Shown here: positions 1-8,503 of the stretch, piece by piece
Position numbering within the stretch: the first letter of the stretch is position 1
How the letters are laid out: each line of letters starts with the position of its first letter
NCBI GenBank assembly: GCA_021732995.1
Contig: JAKFWA010000090.1
Span: 18,877-82,876 of the forward strand
DNA length: 64,000 bases
Direction: 5' to 3'
Source: Planctomycetaceae bacterium
Lineage (GTDB): Bacteria; Planctomycetota; Planctomycetia; Planctomycetales; Planctomycetaceae
Notes under the pieces: model-generated
The model's database searches: none
Told to the model about the DNA's origin: nothing
Seen by the model: the letters and a program-made list of their open reading frames with translations, nothing else
Made by a program: the position numbers and the translations under genes

Positions 1-1
1 G

Positions 2-349
2 TTCGGGCATGCCTTCGAAGCGCTCTCCGGTTATGGACAGTTGCTGCACGGTGAAGCCGTCTCGATCGGGATGCTCTGTGCCAGTCGCTTGGCCGAGCGG
101 ATGGGCCGGATTGATCATTCCGTCACCGAACGCCAAGTGGCGTTGCTGAAGGCTTTCCATTTACCGGTAGACCTGCCTCCGACAGACGCGATTACTCCCG
201 AAGCGGTGATCGACAAAATGCGACTCGACAAAAAGACCGTCGGCGACCATATCCGTTTCGTGCTTCCGTCACGGATGGGCCATGTGGAAATCGTGAAGGA
301 TGCGCCGCTGGCCGACGCCATTGCCGCACTACCGAAACCGAGCCGGTAA
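2..349 (+). CDS. aroB: 3-dehydroquinate synthase, C-terminal part (cut by window edge)
   Basis: The last 115 codons of a gene entering from the left are present. The enzyme makes 3-dehydroquinate from DAHP in the shikimate pathway using NAD and a divalent metal, in the cytoplasm. The visible part opens with FGHAFEALSGYG and continues with LHGEAVSIGM. These are the family motifs carrying the two metal-binding histidines (the His of GHA and the His of LHGE). A conserved KMRLDKK segment follows further on. The C-terminal end looks complete, with the TAA stop at 347-349. The N-terminal NAD-binding domain lies outside the window. The next gene starts 192 bp downstream on the same strand. Confidence 0.93.
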   Translation, partial: FGHAFEALSGYGQLLHGEAVSIGMLCASRLAERMGRIDHSVTERQVALLKAFHLPVDLPPTDAITPEAVIDKMRLDKKTVGDHIRFVLPSRMGHVEIVKDAPLADAIAALPKPSR

Positions 350-541
350 TGCGGATTCCGTGGGAATCGATGTGGGTGTCTTGTCCGAGAGGTGGTCCAG
401 CAGGCTGCCACCGGCAACGATTGCGCCAGCGTTCGGGGGAGCGCTGATGACGGGGTACGACCGAGACCGATAAACTGACGTGCCGAAAGCGCCGCCTGGC
501 GTGTTGTCTGCCGCTGTTCAAACTCAAGGAAACCGGGACGA

Positions 542-1456
542 ATGGATCGCGCCATTGATGGTTTCCTGAGGTACCTCAAGATTGAGCGGAACGCGTCGCC
601 GCTGACGATTAAATCGTACGGCGAAGATCTGGCGAGTCTGCTGGATTACTTCCGCGACCGGGTGGGCTACGCACCAGATCCCGAGCACCTCAACATCACG
701 ATTCTGCGCGGCTACGTTACTTACCTGCATGAATGTGAATACTCGAAGTCGACCATCGCGCGGCGGCTGGCTTGTTTGCGGTCACTGTTTCGATACTGCG
801 TCCGCGAAGGCTTGGTGAAATCAAACCCCGCGGCGGCGTTGAGGACTCCTCGATCCGGCCGCAAGCTCCCGCACCTGCTCAGTCCCGATCAGCTCATCAA
901 GCTGCTGGAGACTCCGCCAGCAAATGAACCGGCCGGGCTCCGCGATCGGGCGATTCTGGAGACGATTTACTCGGGCGGGCTGCGTGTGGCGGAACTGGTG
1001 GGCCTGAACGTCTCAGACTGGGACCGGGACTCCGATGTGCTGCGAGTTCGCGGTAAAGGCCGCAAGGAACGCATTTCACCGCTGGGCAAGTTCGCGGTGA
1101 AAGCGTTGATGAACTGGCTGGAAGTGCGAGAGCCAAATCCAAAAAGCACCGACGGCGACGCCCTGTTTCTCAATCGCTTCGGCGAGCGTCTGACCACTCG
1201 CAGCGTGGGCCGCATGCTCGAGAAGTACCTGGCGCTGGCGGGACTTGATCCGAAGACGAGTCCGCACACGCTGCGACACAGTTTTGCGACTCACCTGCTG
1301 GATGGCGGTGCTGATCTGCGCAGCGTGCAGGAGTTACTGGGCCATAAGAGCCTGACGACGACGCAGATTTATACGCACGTCAGCGCCCGGCGGATGCAGG
1401 AAACCTACGAGGCCGCGCATCCGCATTCTCAGAAGAACCAACGCTCGCGCAAGTGA
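542..1456 (+). CDS. xerC: Tyrosine recombinase XerC/XerD
   Basis: A 304-residue tyrosine recombinase of normal Xer length. Residues 1-90 form the SAM-like DNA-binding domain and about 110-290 the catalytic domain. All catalytic residues are visible: Arg148 in SGGLRVAEL, Lys172 in the beta hairpin, His242 and Arg245 in HTLRHSF, His268 in LLGHKS and nucleophile Tyr277 in QIYTHV. The known role of the family is resolving chromosome dimers at dif during division. No attachment site, excisionase or phage gene lies nearby, which favours housekeeping XerC or XerD over a mobile-element integrase. The choice of XerC over XerD is not firm. Confidence 0.9.
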   Translation: MDRAIDGFLRYLKIERNASPLTIKSYGEDLASLLDYFRDRVGYAPDPEHLNITILRGYVTYLHECEYSKSTIARRLACLRSLFRYCVREGLVKSNPAAALRTPRSGRKLPHLLSPDQLIKLLETPPANEPAGLRDRAILETIYSGGLRVAELVGLNVSDWDRDSDVLRVRGKGRKERISPLGKFAVKALMNWLEVREPNPKSTDGDALFLNRFGERLTTRSVGRMLEKYLALAGLDPKTSPHTLRHSFATHLLDGGADLRSVQELLGHKSLTTTQIYTHVSARRMQETYEAAHPHSQKNQRSRK

Positions 1457-1609
1457 CCGGTTTATGGGCCTCGTGAGGTCCGGTTCCGATTCGTTTCGGT
1501 GCAGAACACATCGAAGATCTGGAATTTGATCGAATCTTGGGCGATACTCTGGCCGAAATTCCCGCCTGACTGGAGTCCCTCCAAACTATCCCACCGCCCG
1601 GAGATCGTG

Positions 1610-3013
1610 ATGCCTCGTCCTGTATCCGCTTGTCCCGGACCAGTGCTTTCTCGCCGCAGCATGATGCAGATTGGAACGCTCGGCATGACCGGCTTCGGTC
1701 TGTCGGATCTGCTCAGAATGCAGGCTCAGGCGGCTCCCGATCAGGACCCTTTGCCCGATACCGCGACGATCTTTATCTGGCTGCCTGGTGGGCCTCCGCA
1801 TACGGAAACGTATGATATGAAGCCACTGGCTCCGTCCGAGTTTCGTGGCGAGTTTCAACCGATCCCGACGAACGTGCCCGGACTGGATGTCTGCGAGTTG
1901 CTGCCGCTGCACACGAAGATCGCGGACAAGTTCAACATCATCCGTTCGTGCCATCACAACTTTGGAGATCACGGCGGCGGGCATAAGCGGTTCATGACCG
2001 GTCGCGATCCGCGTCTGCCGGTCGGCTTTGAGAACGATTCACCCGCCGTCGGCTCGTGCATCGCCGAGATGATGAAGCACCGTCATCGCGGCATTCCGAA
2101 TTACATCGCCGGCACGGACAACGGTCGGCAGGGCATCGACGTCTTCAGCATGGGCCATTCGTACCTGCCCGCGACGTCGGCTCCGTTCATCTTCGGCGGC
2201 GACCCCAGTGCTGAGAACTTCAAGGTCGAGAACCTGTCGCTGTCCTCGCAGCTCGAAGCGCGGCTGGATGATCGGACCGCGCTGCTGAACGGTCTTGATG
2301 GCCTGAAGCGCGAGATCGATCGCAAAGGCATCATGGACTCGGTTGATGCCAGTTCGCGACGTGCGTTCGATCTGCTGACGAGCACTCGCACGCGTGATGC
2401 GTTTGACCTCACCAAAGAATCGCGTGAGATGCGCCAGCGTTACGGCATGCACGCTTATGGCCAGCGCGCGTTGATGGCTCGCCGACTGGTCGAAGCGGGC
2501 GTCTCGTTCGTGACGATGGTCTGGGAGAACCCTTGGCCGGGTAAGCAACTGCCCGAAGGTGTCATCTATAACTGGGACTCGCACGCGGTGAATGGCCACA
2601 TCTTCGACGACGCGAAGGTCCGCCTGCCGCTATATGACCAGGCCGTGCACGCGCTGGTCACCGACCTGTTCGAACGCGGTTTGAACAAGCGGGTGCTGCT
2701 GATTGTGACCGGCGAATTCGGACGCACGCCGAAACTGGAATACTGGAACGGTCGCCCCGGACGGGATCACTGGCCAAGTGCCATGTCGATTCTGATGACC
2801 GGTGGCGGCATGCGAACCGGACAGATCATCGGCTCGACCACCTCGAAGGGCGAACGGCCGAAGGATCGACCGCTGACTCCGAACGACATCTGGGCCACGG
2901 TCTATAAGCATCACGGCATCGACTACAACCACAACTTCATCGATCACCGCGGTCGTCCGATGCCAATCTTGCCCTACGGTGCACCTATCGACGAGCTGTT
3001 GCCAGTCTCATGA
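1610..3013 (+). CDS. DUF1501 family protein, Tat-exported
   Basis: A DUF1501 protein, a sulfatase/alkaline-phosphatase-fold family abundant in Planctomycetota and usually exported; its substrate is unknown. The chosen ATG at 1610 has a GGAG box 6 bases upstream. It places a twin-arginine signal (LSRRSMMQIGTLGMTGFGL) near residues 14-35. Family motifs follow: IWLPGGPPHTETYD, the region with SCHHNFGDHGGGHKR, a late TGEFGRTPK and GRDHWP. The frame is open further upstream to 1499, but that extension would bury the Tat signal. The stop overlaps the ATG of the next gene (ATGA at 3010-3013), so the two are probably translationally coupled. Confidence 0.9.
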   Translation: MPRPVSACPGPVLSRRSMMQIGTLGMTGFGLSDLLRMQAQAAPDQDPLPDTATIFIWLPGGPPHTETYDMKPLAPSEFRGEFQPIPTNVPGLDVCELLPLHTKIADKFNIIRSCHHNFGDHGGGHKRFMTGRDPRLPVGFENDSPAVGSCIAEMMKHRHRGIPNYIAGTDNGRQGIDVFSMGHSYLPATSAPFIFGGDPSAENFKVENLSLSSQLEARLDDRTALLNGLDGLKREIDRKGIMDSVDASSRRAFDLLTSTRTRDAFDLTKESREMRQRYGMHAYGQRALMARRLVEAGVSFVTMVWENPWPGKQLPEGVIYNWDSHAVNGHIFDDAKVRLPLYDQAVHALVTDLFERGLNKRVLLIVTGEFGRTPKLEYWNGRPGRDHWPSAMSILMTGGGMRTGQIIGSTTSKGERPKDRPLTPNDIWATVYKHHGIDYNHNFIDHRGRPMPILPYGAPIDELLPVS

Positions 3014-6000
3014 AGACGCAGTCTTTCCGCGCGGCGGTCAGTTTTCTGGCCGCCGTTTTTCTTTGTGGAGCAGCCCGGTCTCAGGCTGCCGAGCGAGAGC
3101 CTCAAGCCGAGGCTGCGGGCAGCTTGTCTTCATCGATCGCCGTATCGCGCGATCGCGATATCGCGGCTCGCTTCTCGAATGTCCGCGAGGCACTGGATCA
3201 GCAGAATTATGCGTCGGGTTTGGGCCTGCTGCAGACGTTGCTGGATTCGAATTACGCCGACTTCGTTCCGATCGAGCCTGATCCGCACGATCTCACTCGC
3301 GAGCGATATGCATCGGTGTCGCACGCTGCCCGTCGCTTACTGATATCGCTCCCGGCGGAAGCCTTGCAGCTTTACGAACAACAAACTGGACCGACCGCGT
3401 GGACCGAGTTTGAAGCCGCGAGCCGGCGCGGCGACCTCGAAGCCGTACGGCAAGTGGGGGCTCGGTTTCCGCTGACCCGAGCTGAGCTGTCAGCGTTGAA
3501 GTTTGTGGCGGCGTCAGCACTCGATTCAGGACGGCCTCAATTGGCGGCGGCCGGTACCTGGCAGTTGCTGCAGCATCCTTTGTTGGAACAGCGCGATCGC
3601 TCGCGAGTGGAACAGCAGCTCAAGGCGGCCCTGCGAGCGCAGGAAGTCGCGAAGACAGGTCATCGCAACAGCACTCTTTCTCCTGATGCCGCTCAGCCGT
3701 GGCGAGTCGGTGGGTTGATTGCTGCTGATGACGCCACCTTGTTGTCGGAAGCGTTTCAGGAGCATGAGTCGCACTCGATCGACATCCTGCCGCGCGGCAA
3801 ACCGATCATTCGTGGCGACGTGTTGTGCGTGAGGTCGTTGCGGCATGTCAGCGCCTATGACCTGTCATCGGGCCGCGAACTCTGGACCTCGCGCAAAGCG
3901 ACTGACGACGCACCCGTAATGACGTCGAACCTGTCCTTGCGAGATCTCGTGGCGCGGTCACTGGGCAAGCAGGTGCAGTCGGATTCAGTGCTGGCGGGGC
4001 TGAATGCTGACGCCGAGATCGTCGTGACCGTTGAAGCCGTGCAGCCGCGACTGGTGGTTTTACCGAGTGAGCCGGTGGTTTCCGGATCGACTCGCATCCC
4101 GCAGAAGACCGTGCTGCAGGCGCGTCGGCTCATGGATGGGCGAGCCGCCTGGACCTTCAACGGAGCGGCTCTGATTCCGCATCGGCCATCGCCTGCAGGG
4201 GCTGATTTTCTCGGTGTGCCGACGTTCGTTGATGGGGAACTCTGGGGCTTGGCTCAATGCGATTCCGCGCTGCTGGCGTATCGCCTGAACCGGAATGATG
4301 GTCGACTGCTCGGCGTGTTGAAGGTCGGTGAAACGACGCGCGGGCATATCGTCGATTCCGACTGGCGGTCGCTCGCGAATCAGGTTGCGACCGCATCTGG
4401 CGAATTGATCTTCGTGACAAATGCCGGGCTGCTGCTGGCCGTTGATCCCGTCAGTGGGACGCCGTTGTGGGCGACGCGTTACGCACGGGAAGACGCGCCG
4501 CCCGAGTACCCGCAACTGGTGGGGGCTCAGATCAACACGAGCCGTCGTCGCTGGTGGGATCACTGGCGTGAAGGACGTGTTCTCTCCGTGGGCTCAGCAG
4601 ACAGTGCGGCGCAGGGGCGAGTTAGCAGCATTGTCGCCAGCACCGACAGCGACGACGTCACTGCCATCGACCGTGACGGCCGATTGATCTGGCGGCAGAG
4701 CGTTGACGATGGCGTTTCAATGGTCGGGATGCGCGGCGATCGTCTGCTGGTCCTGACGCGTCATGCGGCCTTGATCCTCAACGTTGCGACGGGTGCTCGG
4801 GTGCAGACGTTGCCGATTCCTGCTCCGGCCGGAGACGGCGATTGGTCGGTCGCGAACCCGGATGCTTACTGGTTCCCGACAGCTCGCGGCATCTGGTCGA
4901 TTGAACTCAGCAAGTCGCCTGCCCTGGCGGCGCCTGTGGATGATGATGGTCTGGTGCCGGGGCATCTAGTGGCCGCCCGCAACGGGTTGGTGCATCAGAC
5001 GGTGGATTCGGTTGCCTTGATCTCTGCCGGCGTGAGATTGCCGAACGATGCGAAGTCGTCGACAGGAGATGCTTCCGAGAACGTCGACAAGCTGTTCGCC
5101 ACTGCGCTGCAGGCGAGAAAGTCAGGGGACACAGAGGCCGCGTTCAAGGCATATCTGCGGTTGCTGGAACTCAATCCGACCATGTGGAAAAGCGGCGAGC
5201 AGATTGGTCCGCGCCGTCGCGTGCGAATGGACCGGCTCGTGCTGGGTGAGATGCAGGATCTGCTGCGCCTGGAGCACACTCCCGGCACGGCACCGCCGGC
5301 ACGAACGCCGTTGAAAGATCTCATCACGACGGCGCATCAGCAGGCAACGGTCAGCCCGGACCCGTTTGCTCTGCAGCGGTTCGCTCAACGCTACGGCCAG
5401 TTGTCGCCCGCTCGCGAAGTGTGGCTGCATCGTTCTTCCCGCATCGGGCTCGGATACGTCCCCGCGCTGCTGCCGCTGCTGACTCTGACGGAAGCTGAAG
5501 ATTCTCTGCTGGCTCTGCGGGCAGCAGTTGAAGTGGCTGAGCACTTCCGGTCGCGCAGCTATGAAGACGACGCCCGGGCGATTCTGGCCAACGTGCCGCA
5601 ACTGCCCTCGGCCAAACAAACAGCCGAGTCCACTTCGACGCTCGATGCGATTCAACAACTGCGGCGCACGTTATCCAGCGAAATGAAAAGCTTCTGGCCA
5701 GCGACGGCTCCGGTTGTGACCGAGCGCGAGATGGCTCAGAACAACATCGCCTTCAAGCCACTGCCTGTCAGCGCGGCGGCTGGGTCTTTGCTGAGTCGGC
5801 TCGACGTGAGCTGGCATGCGGCGGGAACCAGTCTCAGGTTCATCGGCGACGGACGCGCGGGTGGCTGGTCGCTGACGCTGCCGCAAACGCGAGCGTTCAT
5901 GCGGCGGGCCGACCGGCTGGCACGCGGCTGGGGAGTCGGGCATTTGTTGGTCGCTCAACTGGGCACGGAACTTTTTGCAGTCGCTCCGTTTGATGAGAAC

Positions 6001-7050
6001 GGCGATGCCCGGGCGCGGCTGCTCTGGTCGGTGGATATGGCTCCGGCTGCCCAGATGCACGGGCATCGCGTCATCCCGGCCCGGCTGGGATTCGCGGATC
6101 AAGACCTGCAACTGCTCGACGCCTACGACCGGGCGATCGGTCAGGTTGGCCCCGTGCAGGCGGGATATGTGTGTTATCAGGCAGAGGGCAGGCTGGTTTG
6201 TCTGGAGACGTCCTCTGGGCAAACGCTGTGGGAACGGTTTGAGCTGCCTCACAACGCGACGATCACCGGCAACGAGGCGTCCATCTTCGTGACGGCGGAT
6301 GATTCGACGACGGTGTTACGGGCACTGGACGGCAAGACGCTGCGAGCTCCGCAGCCCGCTGAGCATTCCGAGAGTCGTTTCGTCGATCAGTCAGGACCGT
6401 GGCAAGTCAGACAGGCGGACGATCGGTTGCTCGGCATCGATCTGCGAACCGGCGGTGCCGCCTGGACGCGTGACCTTGCAGCCGGAGACCTGATGTTCGC
6501 GGCAGATCAGGAGCATCTCGGCCTGCTGTCGGCGAATGGCGAACTGGCTTTTCTGCGCAGATCGTCCGGCGAATCCATTCAGCCGAGATCAGCCGATGAG
6601 CCACCGAGTCGGGTGAACCGCCCGCAGCGAGTTGAATTCCTCGCCTGCGTACCAATTGGGTCGCGGTATCTGGTGGCCACTTCCGGCCCTCGATCTCACG
6701 CCAGCGCCGAGACTCAGTTTGAAGCGCTGATGACTCGTAATCCGCTGATCGACGGCACCGTGACGGCAGTCGATCGTAAGACAGGCAAGATTCAATGGTC
6801 TCAGGAGATTGCGGAAGGTGCGTTCCTGCTGGATCAGCCGCGCAGCGTGCCGTTTGTCCTGCTGCAGTCGACGTCGGTGGAACGCGGGGGCACGTTCCTC
6901 AGGCTGCTCGATCAACGCAGCGGTGCCGAACTCTTCCGCCGTCATACGCCGGGGCGTGAGGGACTACCCCTCATTCGCCCGAACTCGCCGCAGCCGTCAG
7001 TCAGCCTGCGGAGTGCAACGCGCGAGATCGTCCTCGACTACGCCCCATAA
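3010..7050 (+). CDS. Giant PQQ-type beta-propeller protein
   Basis: A 1346-residue exported protein. A signal peptide ends near AARSQAAE (residues 22-28). Two long blocks of PQQ-like propeller repeats, with blades such as DLSSGRELWTSR, DPVSGTPLWATR, DRDGRLIWRQ, ETSSGQTLWERF and DRKTGKIQWSQ, lie at about 215-660 and 970-1340. A helical TPR-like stretch around 690-900 contains KSGDTEAAFKAYLRLLELNP. Such propellers act as scaffolds or, with bound cofactor, as dehydrogenases; nothing shows which applies here. It starts inside the stop codon of the DUF1501 gene, so the two products probably work together in the periplasm. Confidence 0.85.
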   Translation: MKTQSFRAAVSFLAAVFLCGAARSQAAEREPQAEAAGSLSSSIAVSRDRDIAARFSNVREALDQQNYASGLGLLQTLLDSNYADFVPIEPDPHDLTRERYASVSHAARRLLISLPAEALQLYEQQTGPTAWTEFEAASRRGDLEAVRQVGARFPLTRAELSALKFVAASALDSGRPQLAAAGTWQLLQHPLLEQRDRSRVEQQLKAALRAQEVAKTGHRNSTLSPDAAQPWRVGGLIAADDATLLSEAFQEHESHSIDILPRGKPIIRGDVLCVRSLRHVSAYDLSSGRELWTSRKATDDAPVMTSNLSLRDLVARSLGKQVQSDSVLAGLNADAEIVVTVEAVQPRLVVLPSEPVVSGSTRIPQKTVLQARRLMDGRAAWTFNGAALIPHRPSPAGADFLGVPTFVDGELWGLAQCDSALLAYRLNRNDGRLLGVLKVGETTRGHIVDSDWRSLANQVATASGELIFVTNAGLLLAVDPVSGTPLWATRYAREDAPPEYPQLVGAQINTSRRRWWDHWREGRVLSVGSADSAAQGRVSSIVASTDSDDVTAIDRDGRLIWRQSVDDGVSMVGMRGDRLLVLTRHAALILNVATGARVQTLPIPAPAGDGDWSVANPDAYWFPTARGIWSIELSKSPALAAPVDDDGLVPGHLVAARNGLVHQTVDSVALISAGVRLPNDAKSSTGDASENVDKLFATALQARKSGDTEAAFKAYLRLLELNPTMWKSGEQIGPRRRVRMDRLVLGEMQDLLRLEHTPGTAPPARTPLKDLITTAHQQATVSPDPFALQRFAQRYGQLSPAREVWLHRSSRIGLGYVPALLPLLTLTEAEDSLLALRAAVEVAEHFRSRSYEDDARAILANVPQLPSAKQTAESTSTLDAIQQLRRTLSSEMKSFWPATAPVVTEREMAQNNIAFKPLPVSAAAGSLLSRLDVSWHAAGTSLRFIGDGRAGGWSLTLPQTRAFMRRADRLARGWGVGHLLVAQLGTELFAVAPFDENGDARARLLWSVDMAPAAQMHGHRVIPARLGFADQDLQLLDAYDRAIGQVGPVQAGYVCYQAEGRLVCLETSSGQTLWERFELPHNATITGNEASIFVTADDSTTVLRALDGKTLRAPQPAEHSESRFVDQSGPWQVRQADDRLLGIDLRTGGAAWTRDLAAGDLMFAADQEHLGLLSANGELAFLRRSSGESIQPRSADEPPSRVNRPQRVEFLACVPIGSRYLVATSGPRSHASAETQFEALMTRNPLIDGTVTAVDRKTGKIQWSQEIAEGAFLLDQPRSVPFVLLQSTSVERGGTFLRLLDQRSGAELFRRHTPGREGLPLIRPNSPQPSVSLRSATREIVLDYAP

Positions 7051-7308
7051 AAGTGTGGCTCAGCATTGCGAGCGTCTGTTCACAGGACACCTTGCGCCCT
7101 GGCCACGCGAACCTGCTCTCCGCAAGTCGTTACAGGAATAGCCGCTTCCTGATCCGTATTGACACACTTCCGCAAGAAGCCGTACTTCTCCCATCCCCTC
7201 CCGTGGTCTGACATCAGTGCGGACCACGATTGATCTGCCAGAAGTCCTTTCGTTGCGGCGATGTGAGCAGCCTCTTTGCTCACCAATCACCGAGAGCGGT
7301 ATCGATTC

Positions 7309-8472
7309 ATGGAAGAATTCGTGATCCCACCATTTGCGCGGTCGAGTGCGTCAATGCCTGGCTCACCCAGCGCCTTGATACGCCGAACGGCTCAAGGTTT
7401 GATTGGCTTGATCTGCCTGTTTGTGGTTACCGGCTGCGCCTCGCAGTACGGCACGCTGCATCAGGCGCACGATTGCCCAGATCATCTGATCGCTCCGCCT
7501 TCGGAAAATACTCAAACTTTGGACCTGTCCAAGCTGTCGCCGGACGCGGGTAACACCAACGTCATTGGTCCTGGCGATCTGCTGGATGTGACCGTCGCGG
7601 CATCGATGTCAGCGCGCGATATCGTCACTTTTCCCGTGCGCGTGGAAGACAACGGCAACGCCCGGGTTGGCATGATTGGGATCATCAAGCTCGGTGGTCT
7701 TGAACTGGAAGACGCCGAAGAACGCATTGCGCGCGCCAGCATCGAGAATCGAATCTTCAATTCACCGACCGTTACGGTCGGGTTCAAACGCAAACGCATG
7801 AACCGCGTCACCGTCATCGGTGCCGTGAAGACGCCAGGTACGAAGATGCTGCCCAGCAGCGAAAGCGATCTGCTGTCGGCCATCGTTGCCGCAGGTGGCC
7901 TGGCCGATGACGCGGGTGTCTTTGTTGAAATCCGCAACGTTATCGAACAACCGACGGGGGATTCGTCCGTCGCGGGTGGTGCCGCAGGCTCAGGCTTCAC
8001 ACAGACTGGCTACGCCGGCGGTGCGAACGCGACTCCGAAGAACGTGCGCATCGACCTGATCTCGGCCGCGAAGAAGGGCTCGAACGGTTACTACATCGCC
8101 GACGGTGGTGTGGTGATGATTGAGAAACGCGACCCCAAAGCCGTGCAGGTCACCGGTCTGGTGCGTAAACCCGGCAGGCAGGACTTCCCGGTGGATAAAG
8201 AATTCACGCTGCTCGACGCGCTCTCACAGGCGGGTTGGACGAGTTCTCAAGTCGCCGACAAGGTGTATGTGATTCGCCAGTTGGAAGGTCAACCAGAACC
8301 TTCCGTCATTCAATGCAGCATTCGCCGATCGAAATTTGACGTTGAACACAACATGCGACTGGCTCCGGGCGACATCGTGACGGTTGAGCACACCCCGGAA
8401 ACCGTGTTGCTGGAAGCTCTCAACATCATGCGTGTCGGCTTGTCCGCAAGCCTCAACCCGCTTCTCCAATAA
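7309..8472 (+). CDS. Polysaccharide export lipoprotein, Wza/SLBB type
   Basis: An outer-membrane polysaccharide export protein of about 387 residues. A hydrophobic N-terminus ends in the lipobox VVTGCA. The poly_export domain follows, with IGPGDLLDVTVAAS and then RVEDNGNARVGMIGIIKLGGL, and then two SLBB-type segments beginning VTVIGAVKTPG and VQVTGLVRKPG. In known systems this protein forms the export channel and meets the Wzz/BY-kinase component, which is encoded 31 bp downstream. Start choice is uncertain: ATG 7309 is used, ATG 7354 gives a shorter conventional signal peptide, and an upstream TTG at 7276 is also in frame. The Gly/Ala/Thr-rich loop near residues 220-245 is not usual. Confidence 0.88.
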   Translation: MEEFVIPPFARSSASMPGSPSALIRRTAQGLIGLICLFVVTGCASQYGTLHQAHDCPDHLIAPPSENTQTLDLSKLSPDAGNTNVIGPGDLLDVTVAASMSARDIVTFPVRVEDNGNARVGMIGIIKLGGLELEDAEERIARASIENRIFNSPTVTVGFKRKRMNRVTVIGAVKTPGTKMLPSSESDLLSAIVAAGGLADDAGVFVEIRNVIEQPTGDSSVAGGAAGSGFTQTGYAGGANATPKNVRIDLISAAKKGSNGYYIADGGVVMIEKRDPKAVQVTGLVRKPGRQDFPVDKEFTLLDALSQAGWTSSQVADKVYVIRQLEGQPEPSVIQCSIRRSKFDVEHNMRLAPGDIVTVEHTPETVLLEALNIMRVGLSASLNPLLQ

Positions 8473-8503
8473 TACCCTCGGATCCACGACGAGACCCCGC
8501 CTC

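Noticed and set aside
542..1456. The Xer recombinase as a possible integrase of a mobile element
   Set aside because: No attachment repeats, tRNA target, phage or transfer genes are nearby. Size and motifs fit housekeeping Xer.
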